In this document: positions 15,201 to 25,282 of the stretch, in pieces
How positions within the stretch are numbered: position 1 is the stretch's first letter
How the letters are laid out: every line of letters begins with the position of its first letter
From: CAZGTQ01 sp964528575
Lineage (GTDB): Bacteria > Planctomycetota > UBA1135 > GCA-002686595
DNA: 25,310 nucleotides
Direction: 5' to 3'
Assembly (NCBI GenBank): GCA_964528575.1
Contig: CAZGTQ010000160.1
Coordinates: forward strand, 1 to 25,310
Made by a program: the position numbers and the translations under genes
Notes under the pieces: generated by a model
What the model was told of the DNA's origin: nothing
Database searches by the model: none
What the model saw: the letters and a program-made list of their open reading frames with translations, nothing else

Positions 15201-15908
15201 TCAGAGCACACGGCGGGTGGGCTCGACGCCGACGAACATCGGGCGCGTGGAGCCGTCGGGGGTCTGGATCGTCAGTCCGATGAGCGAGCGAGCGACGTCC
15301 ATGCTGCGCCGCACCCCGTTCGCGACGTGCTCGACGCGCGTGCCGTCGACCTCGATCTTGGCGTCGCCGGGGATCTCGAAGAAGACGAAGCCGCCCTTCG
15401 TGCTGTCCCACTGGTCGAGCAGCCCGAGGCGCAGCGCGTTCTCGAGCACCTGGTCGCGCGCCTCGTCGTCGATGCGCCGCTCCACCTCGCTCGACGGGAT
15501 GAACTTCAGCGCGGTCCCGTCTTCGAGATAGAGCTGCAGGTTCATCGTCTCCGGCGTGAGACTCACCTGCGAGACCTCCATGCCTTCGCCGCGCGTGCCG
15601 ACCTTGAGCACGATCGGGATGATCCGCTCCTCGTCGATCAAGTCCTCCTCGAGGAGGTCGGCGTGGTTGGTGTAGAACGATGCCTGCACCCACACGATGC
15701 CGTAGTTGTTCTGCCAGGGGTAGCCGGTGAAGCTCTGGCGGAGCGCCGCCGACGCCGGCGCGGGGGCAGCGAGCGCCCGTGGCGCCGATCGCGCCGGCTG
15801 GTGCGGAGAGAGCGTGGGAGCGGCGGCGACGTGGAAGCGCTGTCCGTCCGGCGCGGCGCACGAAGCGATCCAGGCGAGCGCGCAGACGGAAGCCCAACGG
15901 GGGTTCAT
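15201..15908 (-). CDS. Putative lipoprotein of unknown function, kinase-linked
   Basis: The protein has 235 residues. The start ATG at 15908 is supported by GGAGG 7 bases upstream. MNPRWASVCALAWIASC is a lipoprotein signal with lipobox IASC and Cys17 as lipid site. An Ala/Pro-rich stretch to about residue 55 is a likely surface linker. The remainder (FTGYPWQNNYGIVWVQASFYTNH, ERIIPIVLKVGTRGEGMEVS, TKGGFVFFEIPGDAKIEVDG, SLIGLTIQTPDG) is beta-rich with no family I recognise. It begins 17 bases after the kinase stop and precedes the 14276-15181 lipoprotein by 19 bases, so all three are probably co-transcribed and may act together at the envelope. Confidence 0.8.
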   Translation of the reverse strand: MNPRWASVCALAWIASCAAPDGQRFHVAAAPTLSPHQPARSAPRALAAPAPASAALRQSFTGYPWQNNYGIVWVQASFYTNHADLLEEDLIDEERIIPIVLKVGTRGEGMEVSQVSLTPETMNLQLYLEDGTALKFIPSSEVERRIDDEARDQVLENALRLGLLDQWDSTKGGFVFFEIPGDAKIEVDGTRVEHVANGVRRSMDVARSLIGLTIQTPDGSTRPMFVGVEPTRRVL

Positions 15909-15925
15909 CTCGGGTCCTCCGGGAA

Positions 15926-18832
<2,907 letters not shown>

Positions 18833-19207
18833 CGTCCTACCCTCCGTTCTCGACCGGCCGCCCGCTGGCCCGTCCGCAGCGTCGCGCGGCTCGCGCACCG
18901 GCCGCCGTCAGGCTACCGGACGCGCGGGGGCCTTCCAAGCGCGCTTGCGCGGGCGCGGGCAGGCTTGCGCCGAGCCGCGCCGACGCGGAATACTGAGTGG
19001 TTGGGCGGCGGCGGCTCCGCCGCGCAGTGGTTGGGCGGCAGGCTGCGCCGCGCAGCAGTTCCGCGGCGGGGTCCGCCGCGCAGCAGTTCCGCGGCGGGCT
19101 CCGGCGCGCAGCAGTTCCGCGGCGGGCTCCGCCGCGCAGCAGTTCCGCGGCGGGCTCCGCCGCGCAGCAGACGTATCGACCGCAGAGCGTCCCGACAGGA
19201 GGCAGGC
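18833..19207. other. 375-bp divergent control region between kinase and htpG
   Basis: No gene is supported. It contains the tandem palindromic repeats at 18996-19170. A weak plus-strand promoter candidate is TTGCGC (18965-18970), 18 bases, AATACT (18989-18994); if real, the repeats are transcribed in the htpG leader. AGGAGG at 19197-19202 is the htpG ribosome binding site. No CIRCE-type heat-shock element (TTAGCACTC inverted repeat) is present. Confidence 0.5.
18996..19170. repeat. Tandem palindromic repeats: 2 x 30 bp and 4 x 28 bp
   Basis: AGTGGTTGGGCGGC occurs at 18996 and 19026. The units then change to CAGCAGTTCCGCGGCGGG..., beginning at 19053, 19081, 19109 and 19137 with exact 28-base spacing, and a partial copy (CAGCAG) at 19165. 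Each 28-base unit contains a hairpin such as GCGGCGG-GCT-CCGCCGC (7-bp stem). The 28-base period is not a multiple of three, so this is not a coding repeat. Confidence 0.88.
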
Positions 19208-21115
19208 GTGGCGACGGCGCAGACGGAGAGCAAGGAATTCCAGGCGGAGGTCCGCGAGCTCCTGCGGATCATGATCCATTCCCTGTATTCGCACAGGGAG
19301 ATCTTCCTGCGCGAGCTGATCTCGAACGCGAGCGACGCGCTCGACAAGCTGCGCTACGAGGTCCTGCGGAACCCGGACCTCGCCGAGCCGGACGCGCTGC
19401 GCATCCGGCTCGAGGTCGACGCGGACGCGCGCGTCCTGCGGGTGATCGACAACGGCATCGGCATGTCGCGCGACGAGGTCGTGGAGAACCTCGGCACGAT
19501 CGCGAAGTCGGGCACGAAGAGCTTCCTGCGCGAGATCGAGGAGGCGCAGGACGCCAAGGCCGCGGCGCCGCGCCTGATCGGCCAGTTCGGCGTCGGCTTC
19601 TACTCGTGCTTCATGGTCGCCGGGGAGGTCGAGGTCGTCACCCGCCGGCTCGGCGAGCAGGGCGCGACGCTCTGGCGCTCGAAGGGCGACGGCGCGTACA
19701 CGCTCGACGCGGCCGAGCGCGACCAGCACGGGACGACGGTCACGCTCCACCTGAAGCCGGTCGACGAGGAGGCGGAGGGCGAATTCCACGACTTCGCCGA
19801 GGAGTGGGCCCTGCGGCAGGTCGTGCGGCGCTACTCCGACTTCGTCGAGTACCCGATCGAGCTGGACGTCGAGCGGGAGGAGGGCGAGGGCGACGAGCGC
19901 AAGACCGTCGTGCGCACCGAGGTGCTCAACTCGATGCGGCCGCTCTGGACGCGGCCGAAGGCGGACGTGACCGAGGAGGAGCACACCGAGTTCTACAAGC
20001 ACCTCACGCACGACTGGGAGCCGCCGCTCGAGACGATCCACTTCCAGGCGGAGGGCGCGCAGGCGTACACCGCGCTGCTCTACGTGCCGCGCCGCCGCCC
20101 GTTCGACCTGTTCGATCCGACGGCGCACAAGTCGCGCGTCGCGCTCTACGTGCGCCGCGTCCACATCGCGGCGGACGTCGAGGAGCTCATGCCCGTGTGG
20201 CTGCGCTTCGTGCGCGGCCTCGTCGACTCGGACGACCTGCCGCTGAACATCTCGCGCGAGACGCTGCAGCACAATCGCCAGGTCGGGCAGATCCGCAAGC
20301 GCCTCGTCAAGAAAGTGCTCGATGCGCTCGCGAAGCACCTCGCGCAGGACCGCGCGTCGTACGTCGACTTCTGGAAGGCGTTCGGCCCCGTGCTCAAGGA
20401 GGGCGTCTACCACGACGGCGAGAATCGCGAGGCGGTCGCCGACGTGTGCCTGTTCCAGAGCTCCGCGGGTCCCGAGCTCACGACCCTCCGCGAGTACGTC
20501 GAGCGGATGCCCGCGGACCAGGAGGCGATCGTGTACCTCGTCGGCGACGATCGCGCGCAGCTCGAGTCGTCCCCGATGCTCGAGTCGGTTCGCGCGAAGG
20601 ACTGGGAGGTGCTCTTCCTCACCGACGCCGTCGACGAGTTCGCGGTCGAGCGGCTGCGCGAGTACCGCGGCAAGCCGCTGCGGTCGGTCGAGAGCGCCGC
20701 GGAGGACCTCGAGAGCGACGAGCACCGCGCGGCGCGCGAGAAGAAGCAGGAGGAGCAGAAGGACCTGCTCGAGGCGGTGCGCGAGCGACTCGACGAGCAC
20801 GTCTCCGAGGTGCGCTTCTCGAGCCGTCTGGCGGACTCGGCGGTCGTGCTCGTGTCGGCCGACAAGGGCCTGTCGCGCGCCCAGCAGCGCATGATGCGCG
20901 AGATGGGGCAGGACGTCCCGGCGCCCAAGCGCGCGCTCGAGCTCAATCCGGACCACCCGATCGTCGCGCGGCTCGCGGAGCTGCGCGGCCGGGACGAGAG
21001 CCGCTTCGCGGACTACTGCGAGCTGATCCTCGGCCAGGCGCTCCTGGCCGAGGGCTCGCCGCTGCCGCGCCCGGCGCGGTTCGCCAAGCTCCTCTCGGAG
21101 CTGATGGTGGGCTGA
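19208..21115 (+). CDS. htpG: Molecular chaperone HtpG (Hsp90)
   Basis: The 635-residue protein starts at a GTG at 19208, 5 bases after AGGAGG. The ATPase domain shows ELISNASDALDKLRY (catalytic Glu36, Asn40), DNGIGM (81-86), LGTIAKSGTKSF and GQFGVGFYSCFMVA. The middle domain has EYPIELDVE, LNSMRPLWTR and LPLNISRETLQHNRQV, with the conserved Arg that contacts ATP. The C-terminal dimerisation domain ends in ELILGQALLAEGSPL. Length and motifs are normal for bacterial Hsp90, a cytosolic ATP-dependent chaperone. It is monocistronic: upstream lies the repeat block, downstream a convergent HEAT-repeat gene with a shared inverted repeat. Confidence 0.97.
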   Translation: MATAQTESKEFQAEVRELLRIMIHSLYSHREIFLRELISNASDALDKLRYEVLRNPDLAEPDALRIRLEVDADARVLRVIDNGIGMSRDEVVENLGTIAKSGTKSFLREIEEAQDAKAAAPRLIGQFGVGFYSCFMVAGEVEVVTRRLGEQGATLWRSKGDGAYTLDAAERDQHGTTVTLHLKPVDEEAEGEFHDFAEEWALRQVVRRYSDFVEYPIELDVEREEGEGDERKTVVRTEVLNSMRPLWTRPKADVTEEEHTEFYKHLTHDWEPPLETIHFQAEGAQAYTALLYVPRRRPFDLFDPTAHKSRVALYVRRVHIAADVEELMPVWLRFVRGLVDSDDLPLNISRETLQHNRQVGQIRKRLVKKVLDALAKHLAQDRASYVDFWKAFGPVLKEGVYHDGENREAVADVCLFQSSAGPELTTLREYVERMPADQEAIVYLVGDDRAQLESSPMLESVRAKDWEVLFLTDAVDEFAVERLREYRGKPLRSVESAAEDLESDEHRAAREKKQEEQKDLLEAVRERLDEHVSEVRFSSRLADSAVVLVSADKGLSRAQQRMMREMGQDVPAPKRALELNPDHPIVARLAELRGRDESRFADYCELILGQALLAEGSPLPRPARFAKLLSELMVG

Positions 21116-21164
21116 CGCGCAGCGCGCGGCAGCGCGCACGGTGCTTCGTGCTCCGCGTCAGCCC
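21109..21164. terminator. Bidirectional terminator between htpG and HEAT gene
   Basis: GGGCTGACGCG (21109-21119) is the inverse of CGCGTCAGCCC (21154-21164). Each arm contains the stop codon of one gene (htpG TGA at 21113-21115, HEAT-gene TGA at 21158-21160 on the minus strand). The 34 bases between are themselves GC-rich and self-complementary (GCGCGC twice, CACGGTGCTTCGTG). The symmetry fits a terminator for both convergent transcripts. Confidence 0.6.
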
Positions 21165-22447
21165 GCGATCCGGTGTTCCCACTCGTCCGAATCGAGCGGC
21201 AAGTCGACGTCGAGCACGGCGCGCAGCGCGCGCCACGCGGCGTGCTCGACGCCCCGGTCGCCCGAGCGCAGCGCGCGCAGCAAGGGCGGCGCGGCGAGCG
21301 GGCTGTCGAGCCGCTCGAGCGCGTCGCAAGCGGCGCGCGCGACCTCCGGCGCCGGGTGATCGAGCGCTCGGGCGAGCAGGCCCGCCGCCTCGCGCCGGAA
21401 CAGGGGCTCGCGGCCGAGCTCGCGCACCGCGGGCAGCGCGACGCCGGGATCGGGCGAGCTCAGGCGCTCGAGCACCTGGGGCAGCGCGCGCGCGGCCTCG
21501 TGCTGGCGCGTCGCGAGCCAGCGATCCCAGCCGGCGACGTCCTGCGCGACCGCGCCGCCAGCGAGCTCGCGCAGGCTCCACGCGGCCGCCGAGCGCACGC
21601 GCGGGTCGCGGTCCGTCAGCAGCCCCACGATGCGCGACGCCATGAGCGCGTCCTGGACGCGGGCGAGCGCGACGGCCGCCGCGGCGCGCACGGTCGGCTC
21701 GAAGTGGTCGAGCAGCGGGCGCAGGATCGCGCTCGGCTCGCCGCCGAGCCGCCAGCCGCTCGCCGCCCACAGCTCGCTCACCGTCTCGGCGATCGCGACG
21801 TCGAGCGCCGTCGACTCGCCGACGAGCGCGCGCAGCGTCGCGACGCCGTCCGCGCGTCCCGCACGGCCGATCGCCTCGACCAGCGCGAGCTGCAGCGGCT
21901 CCCCGAGCGCCGCGGCGGGCTCGGCGAACGCCGCGCCCGCGCCGGGCGTCTCGCGCAAGAGGCGCGCGGCCGCGTCGACGAAGGCACGGCGCACCGGTCC
22001 GACGCGCGTGGCGACGTCGTCGCGGTCCGCGACGAGCGCGCACAGCGGCTCGGCCGCGCGCGGGTTGCCCAGCGAGCCGAGCACGCCGAGACCCTCGACG
22101 AGCTCGCCCACGGTGCGGCCGCGCGCGAGGACGGCCTCGGACGCCGCGTCGACGCCGGCGCGCGAGAGCGCGAGTCGCAGGACGCGGTGGTCGCGCTCGA
22201 AGTCGCCCAGCGCCGGCGGCTCGCCCGGCTCGTCGCCGCTCTCGACGTGCGTCAGGCGCCGGAAGAGCTCCGGCACGGCCTCGGCGCCGAGCTCGGCGAG
22301 CCGCGCGGCGAGGACGTCGTCCTGTGTCTGCGCGGCGTCGTCGTGGCGCAGGACCGCGTCGACGCGCTCGCGCGGCGAGCCGTCGAGCGGCCGCGCTCCG
22401 AGCGGGAGCGCGGTCGCGAGGAGCGCGAGCAGGACGGCCGCTCTCAC
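21158..22447 (-). CDS. Exported HEAT-repeat protein
   Basis: The 429-residue protein starts at a GTG at 22447 that overlaps the stop of the PilX-like gene (GTGA). VRAAVLLALLATALPLGA is a signal peptide. The rest is a series of about 30-residue two-helix repeats typical of HEAT/PBS-lyase scaffolds, for example LGNPRAAEPLCALVADRDD, PTVRAAAAVALARVQD, DRDPRVRSAAAWSLRELA, SPDPGVALPAVRELG and PAPEVARAACDALERL. Such proteins bind partners and have no catalytic site visible here. Translational coupling to three pseudopilin-like genes suggests that it assembles or anchors the same filament or secretion complex in the periplasm; this is inference from context. Confidence 0.85.
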   Translation of the reverse strand: MRAAVLLALLATALPLGARPLDGSPRERVDAVLRHDDAAQTQDDVLAARLAELGAEAVPELFRRLTHVESGDEPGEPPALGDFERDHRVLRLALSRAGVDAASEAVLARGRTVGELVEGLGVLGSLGNPRAAEPLCALVADRDDVATRVGPVRRAFVDAAARLLRETPGAGAAFAEPAAALGEPLQLALVEAIGRAGRADGVATLRALVGESTALDVAIAETVSELWAASGWRLGGEPSAILRPLLDHFEPTVRAAAAVALARVQDALMASRIVGLLTDRDPRVRSAAAWSLRELAGGAVAQDVAGWDRWLATRQHEAARALPQVLERLSSPDPGVALPAVRELGREPLFRREAAGLLARALDHPAPEVARAACDALERLDSPLAAPPLLRALRSGDRGVEHAAWRALRAVLDVDLPLDSDEWEHRIAG

Positions 22448-23871
22448 GGCCGCGCCACCCGTCGCCAGCTCGCCACGGTCCAGCCCGAGCTCGTGCCGCT
22501 GAACGGCGGCAAGCCGGGCAGGTCGAGCATGCCCTCGGCGATGCGGTTGTCGAAGTTGACGGTCAGCTTCGAGTGCTCGTCGCCGAAGTCGCGGTTGATC
22601 AGCACCTGGTTGCCCGCCGTCATGTTGCCGTCGAGCGTCACGTCGGCCGAGCCCGCCGAGTCCAGGTTGTTGTCGTAGAAGTTGTTCTCCGCGTACAGGA
22701 ACGCCTGCATGTACTCGAGCGTCCCGAACTCCGGGTCGCCGAAGTAGACGTTGCCGCTGTCCTCGACGTCGTCGTCCTTCATCGCGATGAACGCGACGCC
22801 GTCCTTGTCCGAGTCCGTGTAGAAGAGGTTGTCGGAGATGTAGATGTTCCCCTTCACGACGAACGTGATCTGCGTCCCGTTCACGTCGTTGTTGTAGAAC
22901 TTGAACGAGAACGTCTTCATGTTGTGGATCCAGAGGTTCCCGTCGATGAAGTACACGGCCTGGTTGCCGCCGCTGCCGGGCTCCGAGCCGGTGCCGGCGA
23001 GCGTGATCTTGAACGCGTTCGAGCCGTCCATGCCCGCGTCGCTGTTCACCGCCTCGTACGGATCCTCGAGGTAGTAATCGTCCTTGGCCGTCGAGCCGTT
23101 CTCCCAGCTCCGGTCGCTCGCGTTCTTGCGGAAGATGTGCGCGGGGTTGCTCTCGGGGAGCTGCCACGCGTAGCCGCCCGAGTTGTCGGACTTGTACGTC
23201 GCGCTCTGGAACAGCGTGGCGACGTCGACGTCCGCCGTGTTCTCGTAGTCGAGCGCCGACAGGTCGGGGAGCGGCTGCGAGACGTTCGTCTCTCCGGCCG
23301 TGCCGGTGACCGCGCCGTACGCCCGCACCGTGCCGTCCACCGTGGCGTCGCCGGTGAGCTCGATGTTGCCGCCGCTGTAGATGTCGCCGGTGATCTCGTC
23401 CGCTTGCCCGGCGACGCCGCCGAAGTCGAGCGTGTAGTTCGGGTCGCCGTCCGAGTTGCCGGCGAACACGGCGTTGGAGTAGATCCCGCCGGACACCGGC
23501 GCGACCACCGCCTCGACGGTCGCGCTCGTCCGGCGCACCGTCCCGGTCGCCGTGACCGTATACGTGCCGTCGCCGTTGTCGACGAGATCGGCGAAGAAGC
23601 CGCCGCTCTGCAACGCGATCGGCTGGTCGTGCGAGCCGACGTCGTCGGTCACGTCCGCGTACAGGTTCGCGACGACGTGCCCCACCCCCGAGTTCGCGAC
23701 GTACAGCGCGCGCAGGTCGTCGATCGCCGCGTCGCGCTCGTCGTTCACTTGTGCCGCGAGCGTGAGATACGCGCCCGCGAGGCCGAAGAGCACGACCAGC
23801 GCGATCAGCGCGACGATCATCGCGCTCCCGCGCCGCGCTCCGCGGCCGCCCTCGATCTTGCGGATGTCCAT
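22444..23871 (-). CDS. PilX-like minor pilin/pseudopilin with beta-helix-like body
   Basis: The 475-residue protein starts at an ATG at 23871 after a GGGGG-rich Shine-Dalgarno region. Residues 12-40 (ARRGSAMIVALIALVVLFGLAGAYL in two parts) match the N-terminal helix of PilX-type assembly proteins, which lack the classic GFTLIE processing site. The rest is much larger than PilX of Pseudomonas and is Asn/Asp/Gly-rich with turns such as TGDIYSGGNIELTGDATVDG and GNIYISDNLFYTDSDKDG, suggesting a right-handed beta-helix with possible calcium-binding loops. Its amino acid composition (many Asn, Tyr, Phe) differs from the Ala/Arg-rich neighbours. It lies 50 bases after the PilW-like gene and overlaps the HEAT gene. 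Confidence 0.8.
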   Translation of the reverse strand: MDIRKIEGGRGARRGSAMIVALIALVVLFGLAGAYLTLAAQVNDERDAAIDDLRALYVANSGVGHVVANLYADVTDDVGSHDQPIALQSGGFFADLVDNGDGTYTVTATGTVRRTSATVEAVVAPVSGGIYSNAVFAGNSDGDPNYTLDFGGVAGQADEITGDIYSGGNIELTGDATVDGTVRAYGAVTGTAGETNVSQPLPDLSALDYENTADVDVATLFQSATYKSDNSGGYAWQLPESNPAHIFRKNASDRSWENGSTAKDDYYLEDPYEAVNSDAGMDGSNAFKITLAGTGSEPGSGGNQAVYFIDGNLWIHNMKTFSFKFYNNDVNGTQITFVVKGNIYISDNLFYTDSDKDGVAFIAMKDDDVEDSGNVYFGDPEFGTLEYMQAFLYAENNFYDNNLDSAGSADVTLDGNMTAGNQVLINRDFGDEHSKLTVNFDNRIAEGMLDLPGLPPFSGTSSGWTVASWRRVARP

Positions 23872-23921
23872 GTTCGTTCCCCCTCTTCTCCCTCTTCCCC
23901 TGGTTCCCGTTCGCCGCGGCG

Positions 23922-24563
23922 TCAGTTGCGCGCCATGACCGACGTCTCCGCGGTCACGGTCAGCGTGCGCCTCTCGACGTCGCGTGCCTGCAGCGTCAGC
24001 CGGATCACGATCGCGTCCCCGTTCGCCTGGAAGCAGAGTCCGCTCTCGTCGATCAGCCCGTTTCCGTTGTCGTCGACCCCGTTCGGCTCCTCACCGCCGA
24101 GGAGCTCGCTCACGCCGTTGACCAGCACGACCTGCCGCTCGTCGGGCGTCCCCACGTCGAGCACCTGGACGACGCGCATCTCGTCGACGAGCCCGTCCCC
24201 GTCCTCGTCGGTGCCGTCGTCGGTCTCGTTGGGGTCGAGCTGCAGCTCGATGCGGCGCCAGCCGCCCCACGTCGACTCGCCGTCCGCCCAACCCGTCGCG
24301 CAGCGGTAGGTGAGCGAGCTCTCTCCGAGCGGGCCCGTCGGGTTCGGCGCGATCTCGTCGCGGTCCGCCTCGGCGAGCTCGTTCGCGATCCGCTCCAGCG
24401 CCCGGTGCACACGCGCCTCGAGCTCCGCGCGCGAGACGCCGGCCGACGACGCGCTCGAGCTCGCGCCGACCATCATCGCGAGCGAGCCGAGGAGCACGCT
24501 CACGATCAGGAGGCCGAACATCAGATCGACCATCGTGAAGCCGCTGCGCGCGCTCGCTCTCAC
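23922..24563 (-). CDS. PilW/GspJ-like pseudopilin with Asp at position 5 and EF-hand-like loops
   Basis: The 213-residue protein starts at a GTG at 24563 that overlaps the stop of the PilV-like gene (GTGA). The class III leader is very short (VRASARSG) and the mature part begins FTMVDLMFGLLIVSVLLGS, with Asp where most pilins have Glu5. The globular part has two Asp/Gly-rich segments, TDEDGDGLVDE and GVDDNGNGLIDE, that look like EF-hand or dockerin-type calcium loops. A further VERRTLTVTAETSV strand closes the domain. It occupies the pilW position of a pilV-pilW-pilX order known from type IV pilus minor pilin clusters. It is likely processed by a prepilin peptidase not in this window. Confidence 0.85.
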   Translation of the reverse strand: MRASARSGFTMVDLMFGLLIVSVLLGSLAMMVGASSSASSAGVSRAELEARVHRALERIANELAEADRDEIAPNPTGPLGESSLTYRCATGWADGESTWGGWRRIELQLDPNETDDGTDEDGDGLVDEMRVVQVLDVGTPDERQVVLVNGVSELLGGEEPNGVDDNGNGLIDESGLCFQANGDAIVIRLTLQARDVERRTLTVTAETSVMARN

Positions 24564-25165
24564 GGCGTCACCACCACTTCCACCGCGAGGCTGCGGTCGC
24601 CGTTCGCACCGCGCCACTCGACGATCACGCGCGCCGGGAGCACGACGTAATCGTCGGCGTGGTCGGCCGCGTCGACGACGCCGTCGCCCGACAGGTCGCG
24701 CGGCAGGCCGAGCCCCGGGTCGTCGAGGTCCTCGCGCAGCGCTCCGCCCACGGTGGGGAAGACGATGCGGCCGACGCGGCCGTCGGGATCGTCCGCCTGC
24801 GGCGAGAGGCCCAGGACGTCGAACGCCGAGCCGGGCGCCGCCCCCGCGCCGCCGGGATCGTCGTTCGGGTCGTCGTTGAACGAGGCGAAGGCCTGCGTCA
24901 CCGGGGCGGCTTGCAGCTCCTCGGCGGCCGCGCGCAGACCCTCGTAGGCGAGCGCGGTCTCGCGCCCGGTCTCGAGCAGTTGCCCCGTCGAGCCGATCGA
25001 CGCCGAGACGGCGGCGATCGTCAGGACGAGCACGAGCGTGACGACCGAGACCTCGACGAGCGTGAAGCCCGAGCGCGCCTGCACGGCACGCCCTGCGAGC
25101 GTGGTCCTGCTCGCCCGCGCGGCGCAGGCGATCCGTTCGATCTTCCTCAGCCGGTGGACGCGCAT
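24560..25165 (-). CDS. PilV/GspI-like pseudopilin with dockerin-like loop
   Basis: The 201-residue protein starts at an ATG at 25165, 6 bases after GGAGGT. A long, Arg-rich leader of 33 residues ends in RSG, and the mature sequence begins FTLVEVSVVTLVLVLTIAAV with the canonical Glu5, so it is a class III signal prepilin. The globular region contains SFNDDPNDDPGG and later DLSGDGVVDAADHADDY, which resembles the calcium-binding loop of type I dockerins. It is the first gene of the pseudopilin operon (PilV-like, PilW-like, PilX-like, HEAT). A probable c-di-GMP-I riboswitch ends just upstream of its Shine-Dalgarno sequence. Confidence 0.85.
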   Translation of the reverse strand: MRVHRLRKIERIACAARASRTTLAGRAVQARSGFTLVEVSVVTLVLVLTIAAVSASIGSTGQLLETGRETALAYEGLRAAAEELQAAPVTQAFASFNDDPNDDPGGAGAAPGSAFDVLGLSPQADDPDGRVGRIVFPTVGGALREDLDDPGLGLPRDLSGDGVVDAADHADDYVVLPARVIVEWRGANGDRSLAVEVVVTP

Positions 25166-25181
25166 GGCGCCACCTCCTTCT

Positions 25182-25282
25182 CGGCAGCGCGGCCACCCTT
25201 CCCGCGAGCCGCAGGGCTCGGGGTGTCGGGTCCGTCGCTTTGCGAAGCCGCCTCTCGGCGGCGGTGCCCTTGACGAGTGCCG
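25182..25282 (-). promoter_or_regulatory. Probable c-di-GMP-I (GEMM) riboswitch
   Basis: Read on the minus strand, outer helix P1 pairs CGGCA (25282-25278) with TGCCG (25186-25182). Inside are AAGGGC, a 6-bp stem GCCGCC-GAGA-GGCGGC with a GNRA loop (25262-25247), the highly conserved CGCAAAGC (25244-25237), a second 6-bp stem CGAGCC-CTGC-GGCTCG (25220-25205), and GGTGGCCGCGCTGCCG (25197-25182). This order and these conserved blocks match GEMM-I aptamers that bind cyclic di-GMP. The middle G of AGGG is the expected G for c-di-GMP rather than the A of the cGAMP-sensing variant. The aptamer ends 4 bases before AAGGAGG, suggesting translational control of the pseudopilin genes. Confidence 0.72.

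Noticed and set aside
18996..19170. CRISPR array
   Set aside because: The 28-bp units are contiguous with no unique spacers and there are no cas genes.
18899..19207. CIRCE heat-shock operator before htpG
   Set aside because: No TTAGCACTC inverted repeat or similar is present.
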